Shown in pieces: positions 21,782 through 33,997 of a stretch of DNA of 64,000 nucleotides (its first letter is position 1; each line of letters opens with the position of its first letter). The translations under genes were made by a program, and so were the position numbers. The notes under the pieces are model-generated. The model had not been told where the DNA came from, made no database searches, and saw only the letters and a program-made list of their open reading frames with translations. The stretch spans positions 52,322,636-52,386,635 of the forward strand of contig NC_081414.1 in NCBI RefSeq assembly GCF_030272615.1, given 5' to 3'. The stretch comes from Cryptomeria japonica (lineage: Eukaryota > Streptophyta > Pinopsida > Cupressales > Cupressaceae).

Positions 21782-22215
21782 GTTGCAGTGGAACGTTGTT
21801 GTTCTCTTCACTGGCAATGGATTGATTTCCAAATAGTGGTGACTTTGTTGAATCAGCAGACCTCTGATAGTGTTAGTTAGCAGCTTCAGATTATTATTCG
21901 GCTGATTCTTTCATTGTGTAACTTCTTTGAGTCAGTCACTTTCATTCACACTCCCAGGGAATGGAATGGGGTGGCTGATTGTCTTGCCAAATAGGCATCT
22001 GACTTTATGGAGGGCTGTCCTGTTGAGGATATGGGCCAACTCTCTCCAGCGTTGTCTCACATGTTGGATCAACTTGTGTATCACGATAAGTCTTTGTAGT
22101 CTTCTCTTGGCTGAACAGTTTGTCTTCTTTTGATGTACTTTTCCTTTTGTTTTGAATAAATTTTTAGCCCCATTTATTATCCAAACTATTATGATGCACA
22201 ACAACAACAACAAAT
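21782..22215 (+). pseudogene. LINE 3' end: RNase H-like domain and tail
   Basis: A broken frame from 21782 to the stop at 22097 reads, in pieces, SLHWQWIDFQIVVTLLNQQT, then FIHTPREWNGVADCLAK and MGQLSPALSHMLDQLVYHD. The His-x-Pro-Arg-Glu-Trp-Asn...Ala-Asp...Leu-Ala block is typical of the RNase H-like domain at the C-terminus of plant L1-type LINEs. Stops interrupt it (within 21870-21890 and near 21992). A short 3' tail with AATAAA (about 22155) and a terminal CAA-rich run (22198-22212) follows. The rest of the LINE is absent, as expected for a 5'-truncated insertion. Confidence 0.6.
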
Positions 22216-22403
22216 TATCATCATATATCCGAAAAAAGATAGAATGTCGAAACCAACCTGCAACTAATAACTATCACCATCCCTCTATCTTATACATTTA
22301 TGGTGGTGCTCTACATTCCTCTATTCTATCATACACTTACATATCTTTTTTAGAATATTATATATCAAAAAAAGTTCCCCCAAAATCTCTTGCATGTTTT
22401 ATT

Positions 22404-22670
22404 TTATGGTGAAGAACTGTTGTGAACTGGAGGCTTTCTGTGTACTTTACCATAGTCTACAAGGTCATGGAGATCAGTTTCATTTGGCTGGTATGTGGCA
22501 GACCTCGACGTTGAGAAGTTCCGTGATTCATGTGGAGTGGAAGCGGGTTTGGCCCCTTGGAAGGAAGCTTCATCTCTTTTGACTGCTTCTTTAGTTATAG
22601 AAGCATCTTGCTTTGGTCTTTCTTTAAGGCTCCTTGCAGATGATGCCAATAGTGTCCTTGTTGTTTCCTT
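22404..22670 (-). other. Terminal exon of the putative host gene
   Basis: It follows an acceptor TTATGACAG at 22680-22671. An uninterrupted 88-codon frame starts Lys-Glu-Thr-Thr and ends ...VHRKPPVHNSSSP with TAA at 22406-22404. It is rich in Ser, Lys, Glu and Thr, so probably disordered. Codon use looks less AT-skewed than the surroundings. It may be the C-terminal tail of a nuclear or scaffold protein, but that is a guess. Confidence 0.5.
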
Positions 22671-24875
22671 CTGTCATAACATAATGAACAAAATGTCAGA
22701 ATTGTCTAGACCAAAAGAAACTGAAGAAACTCAATTAACATGAGATCTAAACCAATGTAGAAGATGGTAAACTGGAAAGAGAAACCATAATTGATGCCTG
22801 AAATGTGAACCTAATAGCCACTTGATCCCTTGAAACGAACTTGTTCTCCTGATGAAGGCTTAAACTTGTCTGGATCCCTGCAGAAACACATGGCATGTAA
22901 TTGAATGGATAAAAAATTATGCTACAAGCACTTGAAACACTTTAAGACTGGATACTTCAGCTCAAGTGCCAAGGTCTTGAAAATGTTGAACACATTACTT
23001 ATAGGTGAAGTTTATATGCATATTCAAACAATGGCTGGTTACATGGTACAACACATTCACTCAAAGCCAGTCATAACAACAATCCCCTTATAGAAAGATA
23101 TTGATCACATTAAAATTGCACAAGATTATATTATACATTAATGGAAGACACGGTTCTCTAAAATATTTCTCTTTTCATTTCTTTCAGTTACTGTGGGAAA
23201 ATCCCCAATCCTCCATTGTCAGAGATTGATAAAGGCAAGATTCATCATCCACAATTAAAACTAAGAAATATGATGCCTTCTTTAGTTGACTGCATCCTAC
23301 ACTTTTTAGTAAGACACTAATGATACCACACTTTTTTTGTCAGTTATGCTTAGGCCGGTGGGTTTTTGGCCCGTGATAGTCAGAATTCAAGTTTGGTAAT
23401 TGATCATATTTTTCACGATGATGATGCTTATGCAAATCAACAACATTGATCTTCTTTGCTACCTAACTAGTCCATTCACTACGTTTGGAAGGTTCCTTCT
23501 GACTAGTATGCATTGTTCTGGCACCTGATGATGAAGAGGGAGGATGCTTAATCTTCTTTGAATCCCTTTGCTTGTTGACTGCACTTTTGGCAGGTAGACC
23601 ACATTCTGAACTGCATTATCTAGACTGTTTCTCTTCTTCTCTGTCATTTGCTTCTCCTCATATCTTGTTTCACTAATGATTGCTAGTTTCCTTGCTGTTC
23701 CCTTGAGCCTTTTGGGTGTTACTAAATGGTGTGTAAAACCCAGTCCCTGCCATTTGACAAAAAAAACTTTAGAAAAGAAAACATTCTTAGCTCATGCTTA
23801 CCTTCACATGAACAAGCAGACAATAGAAAATGTTGTGTTGCATACTCACATTAGAATCTTCCACGTGATAGCTGTGAGAGTCCACAACCGTGTGAGCAGG
23901 CCTGAAATCTGCATTGTATAAGGCATGATTACAGCATTCATTAATCATACACCATAACCTGGTACGTAGAATCTTAAATCAAAACAATGAATCAAAGCGT
24001 AGGTAATTCATTTCAAAACTACAAAACCCAGAAAAACAATTATTTCAAATTACAAGTTGGTTTTTGAGGACTAAAACTTGAGTAGAAACAAGCTTCAAAC
24101 AAGTACTGAGTTCATTCTCAAGGATCAAAGCTAGGTACCCACACAAACAATTTTTGAAACCACCAAACTATTTTGTAGGATTTTAGATAGACACTCAAAG
24201 AAGCAAGTTTTCAAACAAGTAATAAAAAGACATCCATACTATCTTTCATTTTCTTGTGACCTACAATGTTGGCACATAAATATTTCATACAATCAAATCT
24301 AAAAATAAACACAAAATAATCACACTGACACCCATACAATCTTTCAAAAAGTGAAATTCATTTTCTAGATTATAAAATAAACACCCACATAAAAAAAGTT
24401 ATTTAAGCATGAAGTTCATCTTGTACGATTGAAACTAGACACCCATGCAGAATTAACAATTACCTCTATTCACTTTGATAGATCTTGAGAACAGTTTCAG
24501 CCAAAGGATATCAAACTTATCTGTTCTCAATATGTATATACAAACTTTCTTCAAAGGATGTTGAATATTGATATATAACCTAATAGTTTGAGTTTTGGAC
24601 ATTCTACCGGACTATGTAAGGCACCAAGCATAAGCTGAGTCAAGGACGAAAAAGTCGTCATCCTTGACAAATGCTATTTACCCTTCGGTTTTCTAATTCC
24701 TTACAAGTGACATGACAAAATGGGCAATCATACACATCATATTAAAAACCCTAAGCAGACTTTTAATGCTAAACGAGACATCTAATAAAACACCAGTGAT
24801 GTACACGTTACCTTGATGACCATGATCTTCCAACAGGACAGCTTAGTTCTTGAGAGCTTCGTAATATCTCTCAAA
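22404..24875 (-). pseudogene. Putative multi-exon host gene or pseudogene, 3' part
   Basis: On the minus strand I see a chain of exon-like blocks with AG/GT borders and compatible phases. They are about 24869-24812 (YEALKN, stop, AVLLEDHGHQ), 24520-24464 (KFDILWLKLFSRSIKVNR), 23908-23850 (FRPAHTVVDSHSYHVEDSN), 23746 to about 23340 (starts GLGFTHHLVTPKRLKGTARK), 22877-22811 (DPDKFKPSSGEQVRFKGSSG) and 22670-22404. The phase-1 junctions of the first three rebuild a single Asp codon each, which is hard to get by chance. In-frame stops in the first and fifth blocks, and an apparent frame slip near 23580, suggest decay. I do not recognise the protein. The 5' exons were not found. Confidence 0.5.
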
Positions 24876-26695
24876 TATTGGAATATGCAAGATTTGGTAG
24901 ATTTCTCTACATGTGAATATGGTGGTTGCGCATGCTTATCTCAATATTTGATTTATCCTTGGAATATTCCACTATATTAAGTTTTAACTATGTGATAGAG
25001 ATGGTTGAGCTAAGAATAGTTTTATTCTAATGTATATTCTTCATTGAATCATATATTAGCATTAGAATGAATAAGCTCATTCTAAACTTCTACTTTCCAT
25101 TTACCTTTATATTTTATCTATATTTTATCTAAAATCCAATGTATTTGGGATTAGATTAGTTATATAACTTATTTCAATCATGTCTATAAAAAATATAGGT
25201 CACGTTTTGTACTGAAAGTGTAAGATATTTTAGTCATAAGTATTATTATAAGAGTTTTTTAAGGGAGTAGTCAAATAACTTATGATTCAAGACATGATGA
25301 AATTGAAAAAAATGTTATTTCAAAGTAATTGATTAACGTATTTTTATTTTGTGAATACATCATCCATTGATCAAGTTAATTAATTAGAAATGAACCCCTA
25401 TATTACATTTTACATAGATTAAGTAACTCCTTGAATAAAATAAATAACATCAACCTCTAGGGTGCCCTAGTGTTCCTAGACTAAGTGATATAAACTTTGG
25501 GGGAATTAATTATCTTTCATGTTGAATTTATACCTATTAAGCTCAAGCTCATGTGTCAAAACACACATCAATGCCTATTTAAACATCTTAATAATAATTT
25601 TTTAGCCTTGGTGATAAAATTCTAAATAGTGCATTGCCTATGTAAGATCAATAAAATTTTAAGAACCATATGTAAGGGGTATTTGATTGGTAAACAACGT
25701 AGAAATAAGTTTGAAGAAAGTACCTGAAGATCTAAAGATGGTAAATCTAACTGGGGCAAGAGAGAATAATAAGATATATTCCATTCCATTAATAATGGGT
25801 CTAAAGTATTAATCTAGGAAGATTCACCAAAATAAGCACATGTGGTAACACATAAAGTATCTTTGTGGCTGACAACAACTATGGATTACTTTATAGACCT
25901 ATGGTACATGAGAAAACCTTGTAGAGGATCTAAGGAGCATAAAAATCTATATTTTAATATCCAACATATTTACACATGCTCTATTAGTAGTATAGCACCC
26001 TTTATAAAGTGGCTTTCATTTGTACAATAAAAAAAACCGTAATTGCTAGACCTATATTTCCTACTAGATCTCTAGAAGGGTCCAATTCACTTAATAAACA
26101 CCTACCCTAATATTGGCTCTTTAATCAATGATAGAAAAAGATAAGGTCTCAAGTTAGCACCCATAAGGCTTATGGTATGTCAAATATCATGCTATCTCAT
26201 CGATATACCATCAATCCGTTAAAGACCATAATCAATTTAGGATATCAAAAACCAATCAAGTAAATTTTTCCTCTTCTCAAGGATAATCGGTATAATCATG
26301 AATACTAGAAGATAAACACCAATACATCCTTTCTTGAGATTTTTTCATGTATGTGACACATAGAATAATAATGCAAATTATGTATTTAGTTCTACATCTC
26401 TCTATATTTATTTTGTTCACTTGTGTAATTAGCTTCTACACATGCTATAACTTATCTTAGTTTACATCTAAAAACCTATCCAACGAGATATTAACCATGG
26501 GACCTAGATCAATAATTAAATAAAGAAAAGATCTTTCATGTTCTTATGTAATAAGTATAGTAAATATGTTTGGAGATCAAACATAAGATTCAACCAATGT
26601 CAAATTGTCCAAACCATCAATACAAAATGAGATGTACATGTGATGGTCAAGAGTGTAATTAAAGGAACATTCCTAGATCAATGCAAATTACTATT
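24876..26695. other. No gene seen
   Basis: About 1.8 kb of AT-rich noncoding DNA between the putative gene and the E LTR. Only very short frames occur (for example 25842-26030) with no recognisable feature. Confidence 0.5.
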
Positions 26696-27668
26696 TGTAG
26701 ACATATAAATCTGACCATATGATTAAATAAATATTTAATGTTTATTTGATCCATTAAAATCAATTATGTAGACACTTAAATTGATTATTTTAATTAATTT
26801 AACTCCCCTACAAAGTTAATTAATTTAATTATGATACTCTTTATTCTTCTCAATATTAATTAAATTTAATCTAATTAATATTGTCACTATAGTCCAATTA
26901 TTGATTTATTCAATAAATCAATTTTCCTTTCTTCTTCTAAGGCATTCAAAATTAAATCTTCCTAATCCTCCCTTTTGATTAATTAATTTTAATTAATTAA
27001 TTAATCTAGGTGATTCCTACAAATCACCTTTTCCTAATCCATCATTAGTTTATTTAATTCTTCTAGAAACTCTCTTAATCCTAATTAGCATTATTATTCA
27101 ATTTTTTATTACCTCCACTCATTCTCTCTCCTAGTCAAATCCTCCTACAAATCCCACTTGCTCCTAATCCTCACCTAATTCTTCTAAATAATCCCCCTAA
27201 TCTCTTGCTAGTACCTAATCCCCATGATTAGGCACAAAAGTCAGCTATAGTCATTTACGGCTAAATTCTCTTTATCCCCCTCCCACCTTCCACCTTAAAT
27301 GCTCCCCTTTTGGGTGAATGTGAGATTTTCAAAATCTCACATTCTCCCATGCTTCTCACCTTCCCAAGGAATTTCAAAATTCTTTTTCCCTTTTCCAATC
27401 CCATGCACACAATATCTTAGGAATTTTTTAATTCCATGTACATCCCCCGATGAATTTTTAATTCCTTTTATTCCTCCTAGGTGCATTGGGAACTCTTCCC
27501 CATGTACCTTGAGGAGGGTGGAGACAAGAAATGCCTTTTATGGCAAATTGCTTGGTCTCCACCCCCCTTGTCATGTCATTGTCCCTTGATCCATGTGATC
27601 TCTTCTCCTCAAATCCTAGCCCTCCATTCCTCTTCAATCTTGACCTTCCATTTTCCTCTATTCAATTC

Positions 27669-27676
27669 TATAAATT
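27669..27676 (+). promoter_or_regulatory. TATA-like box
   Basis: TATAAATT followed by GGGGTCTCCATCCCC. A candidate promoter in the putative E LTR. Confidence 0.35.
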
Positions 27677-28872
27677 GGGGTCTCCATCCCCTCATTTGAC
27701 ATCCATAATCCAAGTAATCTTATGCTGCTAGTTTGAGTTTAGCCATCCATCAAGAGCATCTACATCATAGCCATATTTGCATCCATAATCCATCTTTGAG
27801 CACTTATCCTTCACTTATATCCATCCCTTGTTGTGCAATTTGGAGAGCCATCCACATCCCACCATTGGACCAATCCAAACAAGTCAAGTAGGGGTGCATG
27901 CTTGGCATCAACTAGTATCCAAATTGAAGGAACAAGAGAGACTCCTCCCTTGCAAGGTATAAGTTAGTTAGTTTATTGCATTTATTTGGTTTTTTATGCT
28001 TATTCCCTTGGTTCAAAATCCTCTATTAATTAAATCATATTTAATTAATCCCCCGCCCCCCCACATTCTTGTATTAATTAAATAAATTATTTTATTTATT
28101 TTATTTAATCCAATTAACCACATTCTAACATTAAATTAAATAAATCATTTTATTTAATTAAGCCCCCCTTTCCATTTAATTAAATTTAGTGTTCTCTACC
28201 ATTTAAATAAATCAATATTTATTTAAATATCCTTCCAATGCAAGTTGTAATCCACCTTTTTGAAATAAATCATTTTGTTTCAAATTAAATCCAAAAATAC
28301 CCTCCCACTTGGATTTTCCTAACAAATCCATTTGCAGGACTAATTATCTTCTAGATTCTTCTAAACCATCCTAAGTAGCCTAATCCCCCACTTAAGCATT
28401 TGCACAATCCTTAAGAAAAGGGCCACTTCTCAAAAACCCTCAAAGTCTTCATAAACCATTAAAGGCTTTATGTCTTCAACAAGTTGACCTCCAAAGTCTT
28501 CAATAACCATTAATGGTTAACTCAACTTCAACCCTTGGTTAGAGACTTTCTCTCTAACTTAACCCTTATCTAACCTATGGGTCTCTTCAAGCATTCATTT
28601 ATTTTACCATGGTTATCCATAATTAACCCTTGCACAAGAGTTTATCCTTTGGACAAAAAAATTACCCAATAACTCAACCCTAACCTTACCCTTTAGGGTG
28701 ACCACCATGTCTTCTCAGGCATTTAATGCCTCTTCTCTCTCCTCTCAAGCCATCTCATGTTGACAATTGTCACCATTTCATTGGTGAAAATTGTAAACAT
28801 GGATTGAAGATTATTCAATCTTATCCCTTGTTAAGATTACTCAATCTTAACCATCCAATTACCCATTTCTTC

Positions 28873-28880
28873 TATAAATA
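28873..28880 (+). promoter_or_regulatory. TATA box near the E leader
   Basis: TCTATAAATAGGCCTCATTT, an excellent plant TATA context, about 470 bases before the proposed LTR end. The best candidate promoter of E. Confidence 0.5.
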
Positions 28881-29345
28881 GGCCTCATTTCTCTCATTAT
28901 TCATATCGAAGTTTTTATGCATCCATATTATAGGCTACTCTCATCAAGCATTTGCCTCTCTTTGATAATTAGCATTTTAATCATTTAGGAGCATATTAAC
29001 ATAGCATTTTCATCATGAATCATGTTAGTATCTTTATCATATCGTTATCTTCACCATAACATAACTAATCATATCTAAATAAGCTTATCATATAATATAG
29101 ATCTTAGGTGCATCTTGCATATAGATCATCATCCATTATCACTTGTTCTTGGAGTTGTCATCAATAATCTGAGAACAACCATTGACTTGAGGAATCCTGT
29201 GAGATAGAGAACAATGAGACACATCTTGGAGGATTAGCTCGTTTAACTAGTTTATCTTAGTTAGTCTTTATATCCAAAAGTTTCATTGGTATGTTAGTTT
29301 CTAGTTTTAAATTGATTAACTAATTAAACTAAAATCTCGCATACA

Positions 29346-32155
29346 TTTTTATCACCCACTGTGGGGAATGTCCCCAGTTTTGAAATAGTTTTTGCACGCA
29401 GGTTGAAGACAAATTCATGTTGGAATCTCATAATAATGCATCTGCAAGGAACTTTAGTGCATAAGCCTCATTTTCTAGCACATCTGTCTCATTGTTCAAC
29501 GCATCTGAAGGATGACTTAGCACATAGAAGTCCAAGTCTAGCACGTGCTTTGTTCTATTTCTTTAGTGCATGCAAGTATCATAATAGTGCATTAGAGTAT
29601 CAGTGTAGTGCTTTGGTGTTGCATAATAGCACTTAGGTGCCATCTTTTAGCGCATATATTTCTCTGTTTAGCGCATAATAGGGAGATTAATCTGATTTGT
29701 AAAAACAAAAGGAAAAAAAATTAGGCTTGTCAGCCCACCATATCAAATTGACTATTTGAACAGGTTTTGCAGGTTTTAACATTTGTTTTGGAGGTACTCA
29801 AGGACTTAGATTAGCATTTTTACTTCTTTTTGTTAAAATTTTCATTTTTACAAAAGGGTAAAAAGCGAATCATTGTCCTTTAGAAAGCTTTAAAAAGAAC
29901 ATCATTTTTCCTTTGCAAAGCTTTAAAAAGAACATCATTTTCAATTTTGCAAAAGGTAAAAAGAATAAGCAAACAAAATTTTCATTTTGCAAACTAGATC
30001 ACACTTATTTTTTGGTGTTGCTAAAAATAACAAAAACAAATTTCCTTTTTGCAACAAATGGGATAAACAGAACAAGTTATTGTGATTTTGGTAACAAAGA
30101 ACAATCCACTTCAAAGTTAAAGGTTTAGCTTTCAATTTGAAAAACGTTGGTATCAGTTTTGGCTTTATTTTGTTGACAAGGATTTCTTTTCAAAAGTTCA
30201 AGATTTTTTTTCTTTTCACAATTGCTATCTTGGATAAAGTAAACACCATGTCTTTTGGAACAAAATTTTCAAAGTAGCATTTAGACAACATTGTGATATT
30301 TGGTTAAAAGGGAAAGATTCTTTTGTCAATCGAAGGTGATAGGTATATGCTCTCCCCTTAATTGGGTGATCAAAAAGCCAAACTCACCATTTACTTGCTT
30401 TCTTTCATTTTTGCAATAGGCTAAAAAATTTAGCAAGCCTACCCTCCCGAGGAGCCTTTTAGGATCAAGCCATCAAGGTCGGTGAGAGGGGAATGACCTT
30501 AGTGGGGTACGACTAATGCCAAGTATTTCAACCCACTATAATCAAATGTGGATGTGACGAAAATCATGTTCAATGGTTTTGTGATTAGCCTCCCCCCGGT
30601 ATCCTTGAGATACATAAATCCTTTGTTCTAAAGGTTGGGAAGCCTCTTGAGGGAGTTTATCACTAAAAACTGAAGGAAAATCCTACTAAAAGCTTTAGAA
30701 CTAGAAGCCTCGTTGAGTCAGATAGCTAAACATTTTTAATATCATAGTGCAAGGGTGGGGAAGAATCTGTCCCCAAGACACTCACCATAAATCTCCCAAG
30801 AAAATGATTCAATTGAGAAGTAGTTCTCTTTGGGTCAACTTTTGGCAAAAGGAAAAAAAAGGGGCACACCTTACGGCGTGACAGGATTGTTTGAGATGAC
30901 GAAGTATCAAGTGTGGGATATTGATATTTTAAATGACCTTTGAGATTAAGAGAGTCTGCTTGATGTGTATTTCTTGTTCAAACCAGTGAAAACAAATAGG
31001 GATTCGAAAAGATCCTATTGAGAACACTCATTATTTAGACTATGCAAATTGTCTTTTTACTTGCTACTATGTTTTCAAATCATTTTTGAAATATCATCCA
31101 TCACAAACAAATTTTTCACAAACACAAGTCAAATTGTAAAAATTTGTCAAACTCAGGACAACTTAGCACATCAACAATTCAAATTAACACATTCAAGTAT
31201 CATCCTAGCGCATACTACTCATTTAGTAGTTCTTAGGAATCAAACAGTAGTACATACAGATCAAAAAATAGCGCATGATCCCCAGACCAAATTTTCAAAA
31301 CTTCAATTCACCAGTTAGTACATAAACAACAAAGATTGGTGCATTGGAAGGACAACTTATCTCATTGGCAGATCAGAGTAACACATTTAACTCATAATCT
31401 AGCACGTATCCTACATGTTTTAGCACATCATTAGAAATTTTGTCTCAGACAGAGAGCAGGTTATCAACTTTTTTGAAAAATTGATATCATTTTTAGATAC
31501 CCTTTTAGCTCTTCTCTCAAATCCAAGAATCATAGTCAGGTTTTCTTCAAGAAAAATCAGAGGATATCAACTAGTGATCTAAGTTTCAAAGTTCAACCAA
31601 AATCAACATCAAATACTTGGCTAGATCATCCAAAGTTGTTCAAAACAATCTAGTTTCTAAATTAGGATATATCATCCTTCATTGGGAAACCTCATCACAC
31701 CTTTTGACATACTTAGTTATATCAATAGGGGAATATCAAAACCCTCTATTCGACTTATTAAGCTTGGATATCAAAACAAAGTATTTATTCTCAAACCAAC
31801 CTATCCAAAACAAGAACTTTGATCACTTGTATGACAACCCCTCAACACTTAAAAAAGAAGAATATTTCTCAGAAAACTAATTTGAGGAGAAAGAGGCCTA
31901 GTCAAGAGACAATCTTGAAGAGAAGAGAGTTTCTTTACATAAACCACAAAATTTTGCTAAAACATTGGACATTCCTACATCGATTTCAGAATTACTCACA
32001 CGAACGTGGGACTGAATTTGATGAAGAGTTCTAAAAACTCGTGCTTTTGAACAAAGATCTACATTATCACAACATCTCAATAAAAGTTGAAAAATCAACT
32101 TGGCTTATTTTCCTCAACAAATAGTTACTTATTGAGCTACAGAGTAATCTTTCAC
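29346..32155 (+). other. E primer-site region and long untranslated leader
   Basis: Near 29350 TATCACCCACTGTGGGGAAT resembles a decayed Asp-type gypsy primer site (TGGCGCCGTTGCCGGGGA). The next 2.8 kb have no gene. Two stretches (about 29450-29690 and 31160-31430) carry many copies of a degenerate TAGCGCAT/TAGTGCAT/TAGCACAT word. At 29880-29945 AAAGCTTTAAAAAGAACATC is repeated in tandem. Confidence 0.5.
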
Positions 32156-33997
32156 ATGCCAGTTGTAACTCGAGCTCAAAAAAACATAGAACAAGAAATA
32201 CAATCACAATTGATCATGGAACATAGATGAACAAACCCCTTCTTTGATGCTAATGAAGAAGAAATAACTAAGGAACTAATTCAAGCGGCTCAAGAAAACC
32301 TTGGTTTCTAGAAACCCATACAAAAAATTACAAAATCCGACAAGGAAAAATACTTTCTCATGCTAGCAAGAAAAGGTGTTAATATCTTTGTCAATTTTGA
32401 TATGGACCAACTAAATCAGGAAACAAGAGAAGAGCCAAGGGTATACAACTATGATACCAACGACCATGATAACAATGAGAAACTAAGAACACATCACAAA
32501 ACAAGGGAAGAGTCAAGAACACATCACCGTAATAACCAGGATGATAACAAGCCCTTGAACACATTGACACAACAAATCCAAACTCTTTAACAACAAATGC
32601 AAGACATGCAACAAGGGACAACAAAAAGATATTCCTTAGAAGATATTTGCCACTACCCCTTTGATAGAAGCTTGAACATGATACCATTTCCACCCAATTG
32701 CGAAATTCCCAAATATGACAAGTATAATGGCATAATTGAACCCCAAGATCATGTAAGGGAATTTTTCCTCACGAGTTTGGAAATCACACATAATGAAACT
32801 TATATGATGAGATTGTTTCTAAGAAGTCTAGAGGGACAAACTATGGAATGGCTCTCAAAACTCTCACCGACCCTAAGATCATTTGAAGTTAGTAAAAAAA
32901 TTCATGTCACAATACTCTTACAATATCCAACATGAGATTACCATGCTTGATCTTTGCAATACCAAATAGAAAGACAATGAGCCATTCATGACATTTCTAC
33001 AAAGATGGAGATGATAGATTTCTAGATACCCTTGTCTCGTACCTGGAAAGGAAAGGATGAATATCTTTATGGACAATCTTAGTAGCAAAATGTTTTATTG
33101 GCTCCAATTGAAATGTCCACCTAGCTTCCAGAAGTTGATCAATAACGATATCAAAATTGAAGAAACCTTGATTAAAAGGGGAATCTTTCTCTAAGGAAGG
33201 TACCAATTTTTTAAACAATTATAACCACAATAATAACAGCACCAACAAGTCCAAATTATGGATGAGATACAAGAACATCATCAATGATGGTGTAGTCAAC
33301 ATTCATAACGTAAAAAAAAAACCACTAGTGTTGAACTTGTTGGGAACTACACTGGTCAACAATCCAGAAAACAACAACCAAAACCATCCCCTGCACCATA
33401 TCAAAGAAAATTCACACCTTTGGGGCAATCACTTGAATCAGTATTCAAGGAACTTTTAGCAAACAAACTCATCACATTTCCAAACACGAGAGATTTTGAA
33501 CCACAAATCAAACCACCATGGTGGAATGACGCACATCATTGTGAGTATCAGCGAAGTATAGGTCATCAAACAAATGATTGCCTAAGATTGAAGAACTCGG
33601 TTGAAGATTTACTGGACAAAGGTGATATAATAGTGGATGGACATAAAACCAATGATGATCTTGAAGCATTCAAGAATCCACTTCCTAATTATGACAAAGG
33701 AGCATCATCATCCTCAAACAACAAGGGGGCCTATATAAATCATGTATACAACAACGTCATCAATCACATCTCAGCATATGACAATCAAATCAATGTCATT
33801 AAAATCAAGGACAAGCAAGAGCAAGTCTTGGTAAATGTAACTACACGGGCCCAACCCAAGTATGTATTGAAAGGAAACACTTCCAAAGTGTCCACTCCTT
33901 TGAAAGAGAAATATAACCTGGTAGATCAATTGCAGAAAACACCAACCCACATATCAATATTAGAGATTCTCAAGATCTCACTAGCACACAAGGATAT
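32156..33997 (+). pseudogene. gag: E Gag (broken), part before the D insertion
   Basis: It starts MPVVTRAQKNIEQEIQSQ at 32156. Stops follow soon (about 32228, 32309, 32588). The capsid-type domain reads YSLEDICHYPFDRSLNM and later DHVREFFLTSLEITHNETYM...GQTMEWLSKLSP, near 32630-32880. This is typical of non-chromoviral plant gypsy Gag. After further breaks a frame at 33420-33997 contains a finger CEYQRSIGHQTNDC (the usual His at position 4 is Gln) followed by RLKNSVEDLLDKGDIIVDGH. The frame is collinear with 49200 once D and one target duplication are removed. Function by family: particle formation and RNA packaging. Confidence 0.75.
33993..33997. repeat. Target-site duplication of D, left copy
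   Basis: gatat, against aatat at 49200-49204 (one mismatch). Confidence 0.65.

Larger units (their letters stand above)
26696..29345 (+). repeat. Putative 5' LTR of E
   Basis: The start is proposed at TGTAGACATATAAATCTGAC (26696); a related word, TGTAGACACTTAAATTGAT, at 26767 is an alternative. The end is proposed at ATACA before the primer-like site. The body is rich in TTAATTAA words and C-rich runs and has two TATA boxes (27669 and 28873), so two overlapping LTRs cannot be excluded. The partner LTR is outside the window, so the boundaries are not confirmed. Small frames inside (27299-27731) look like chance. Confidence 0.4.

Noticed and set aside
27299-27731. Three overlapping short frames in the putative E LTR
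   Set aside because: All three frames are open because the sequence is C/T-rich; no resemblance to proteins, and they lie upstream of a TATA box inside an LTR-like region.
29450-31430. Possible CRISPR-like or satellite array
   Set aside because: The repeated word is only about 8 bases, spacing is irregular and spacers are not unique units; this is plant retroelement leader sequence.
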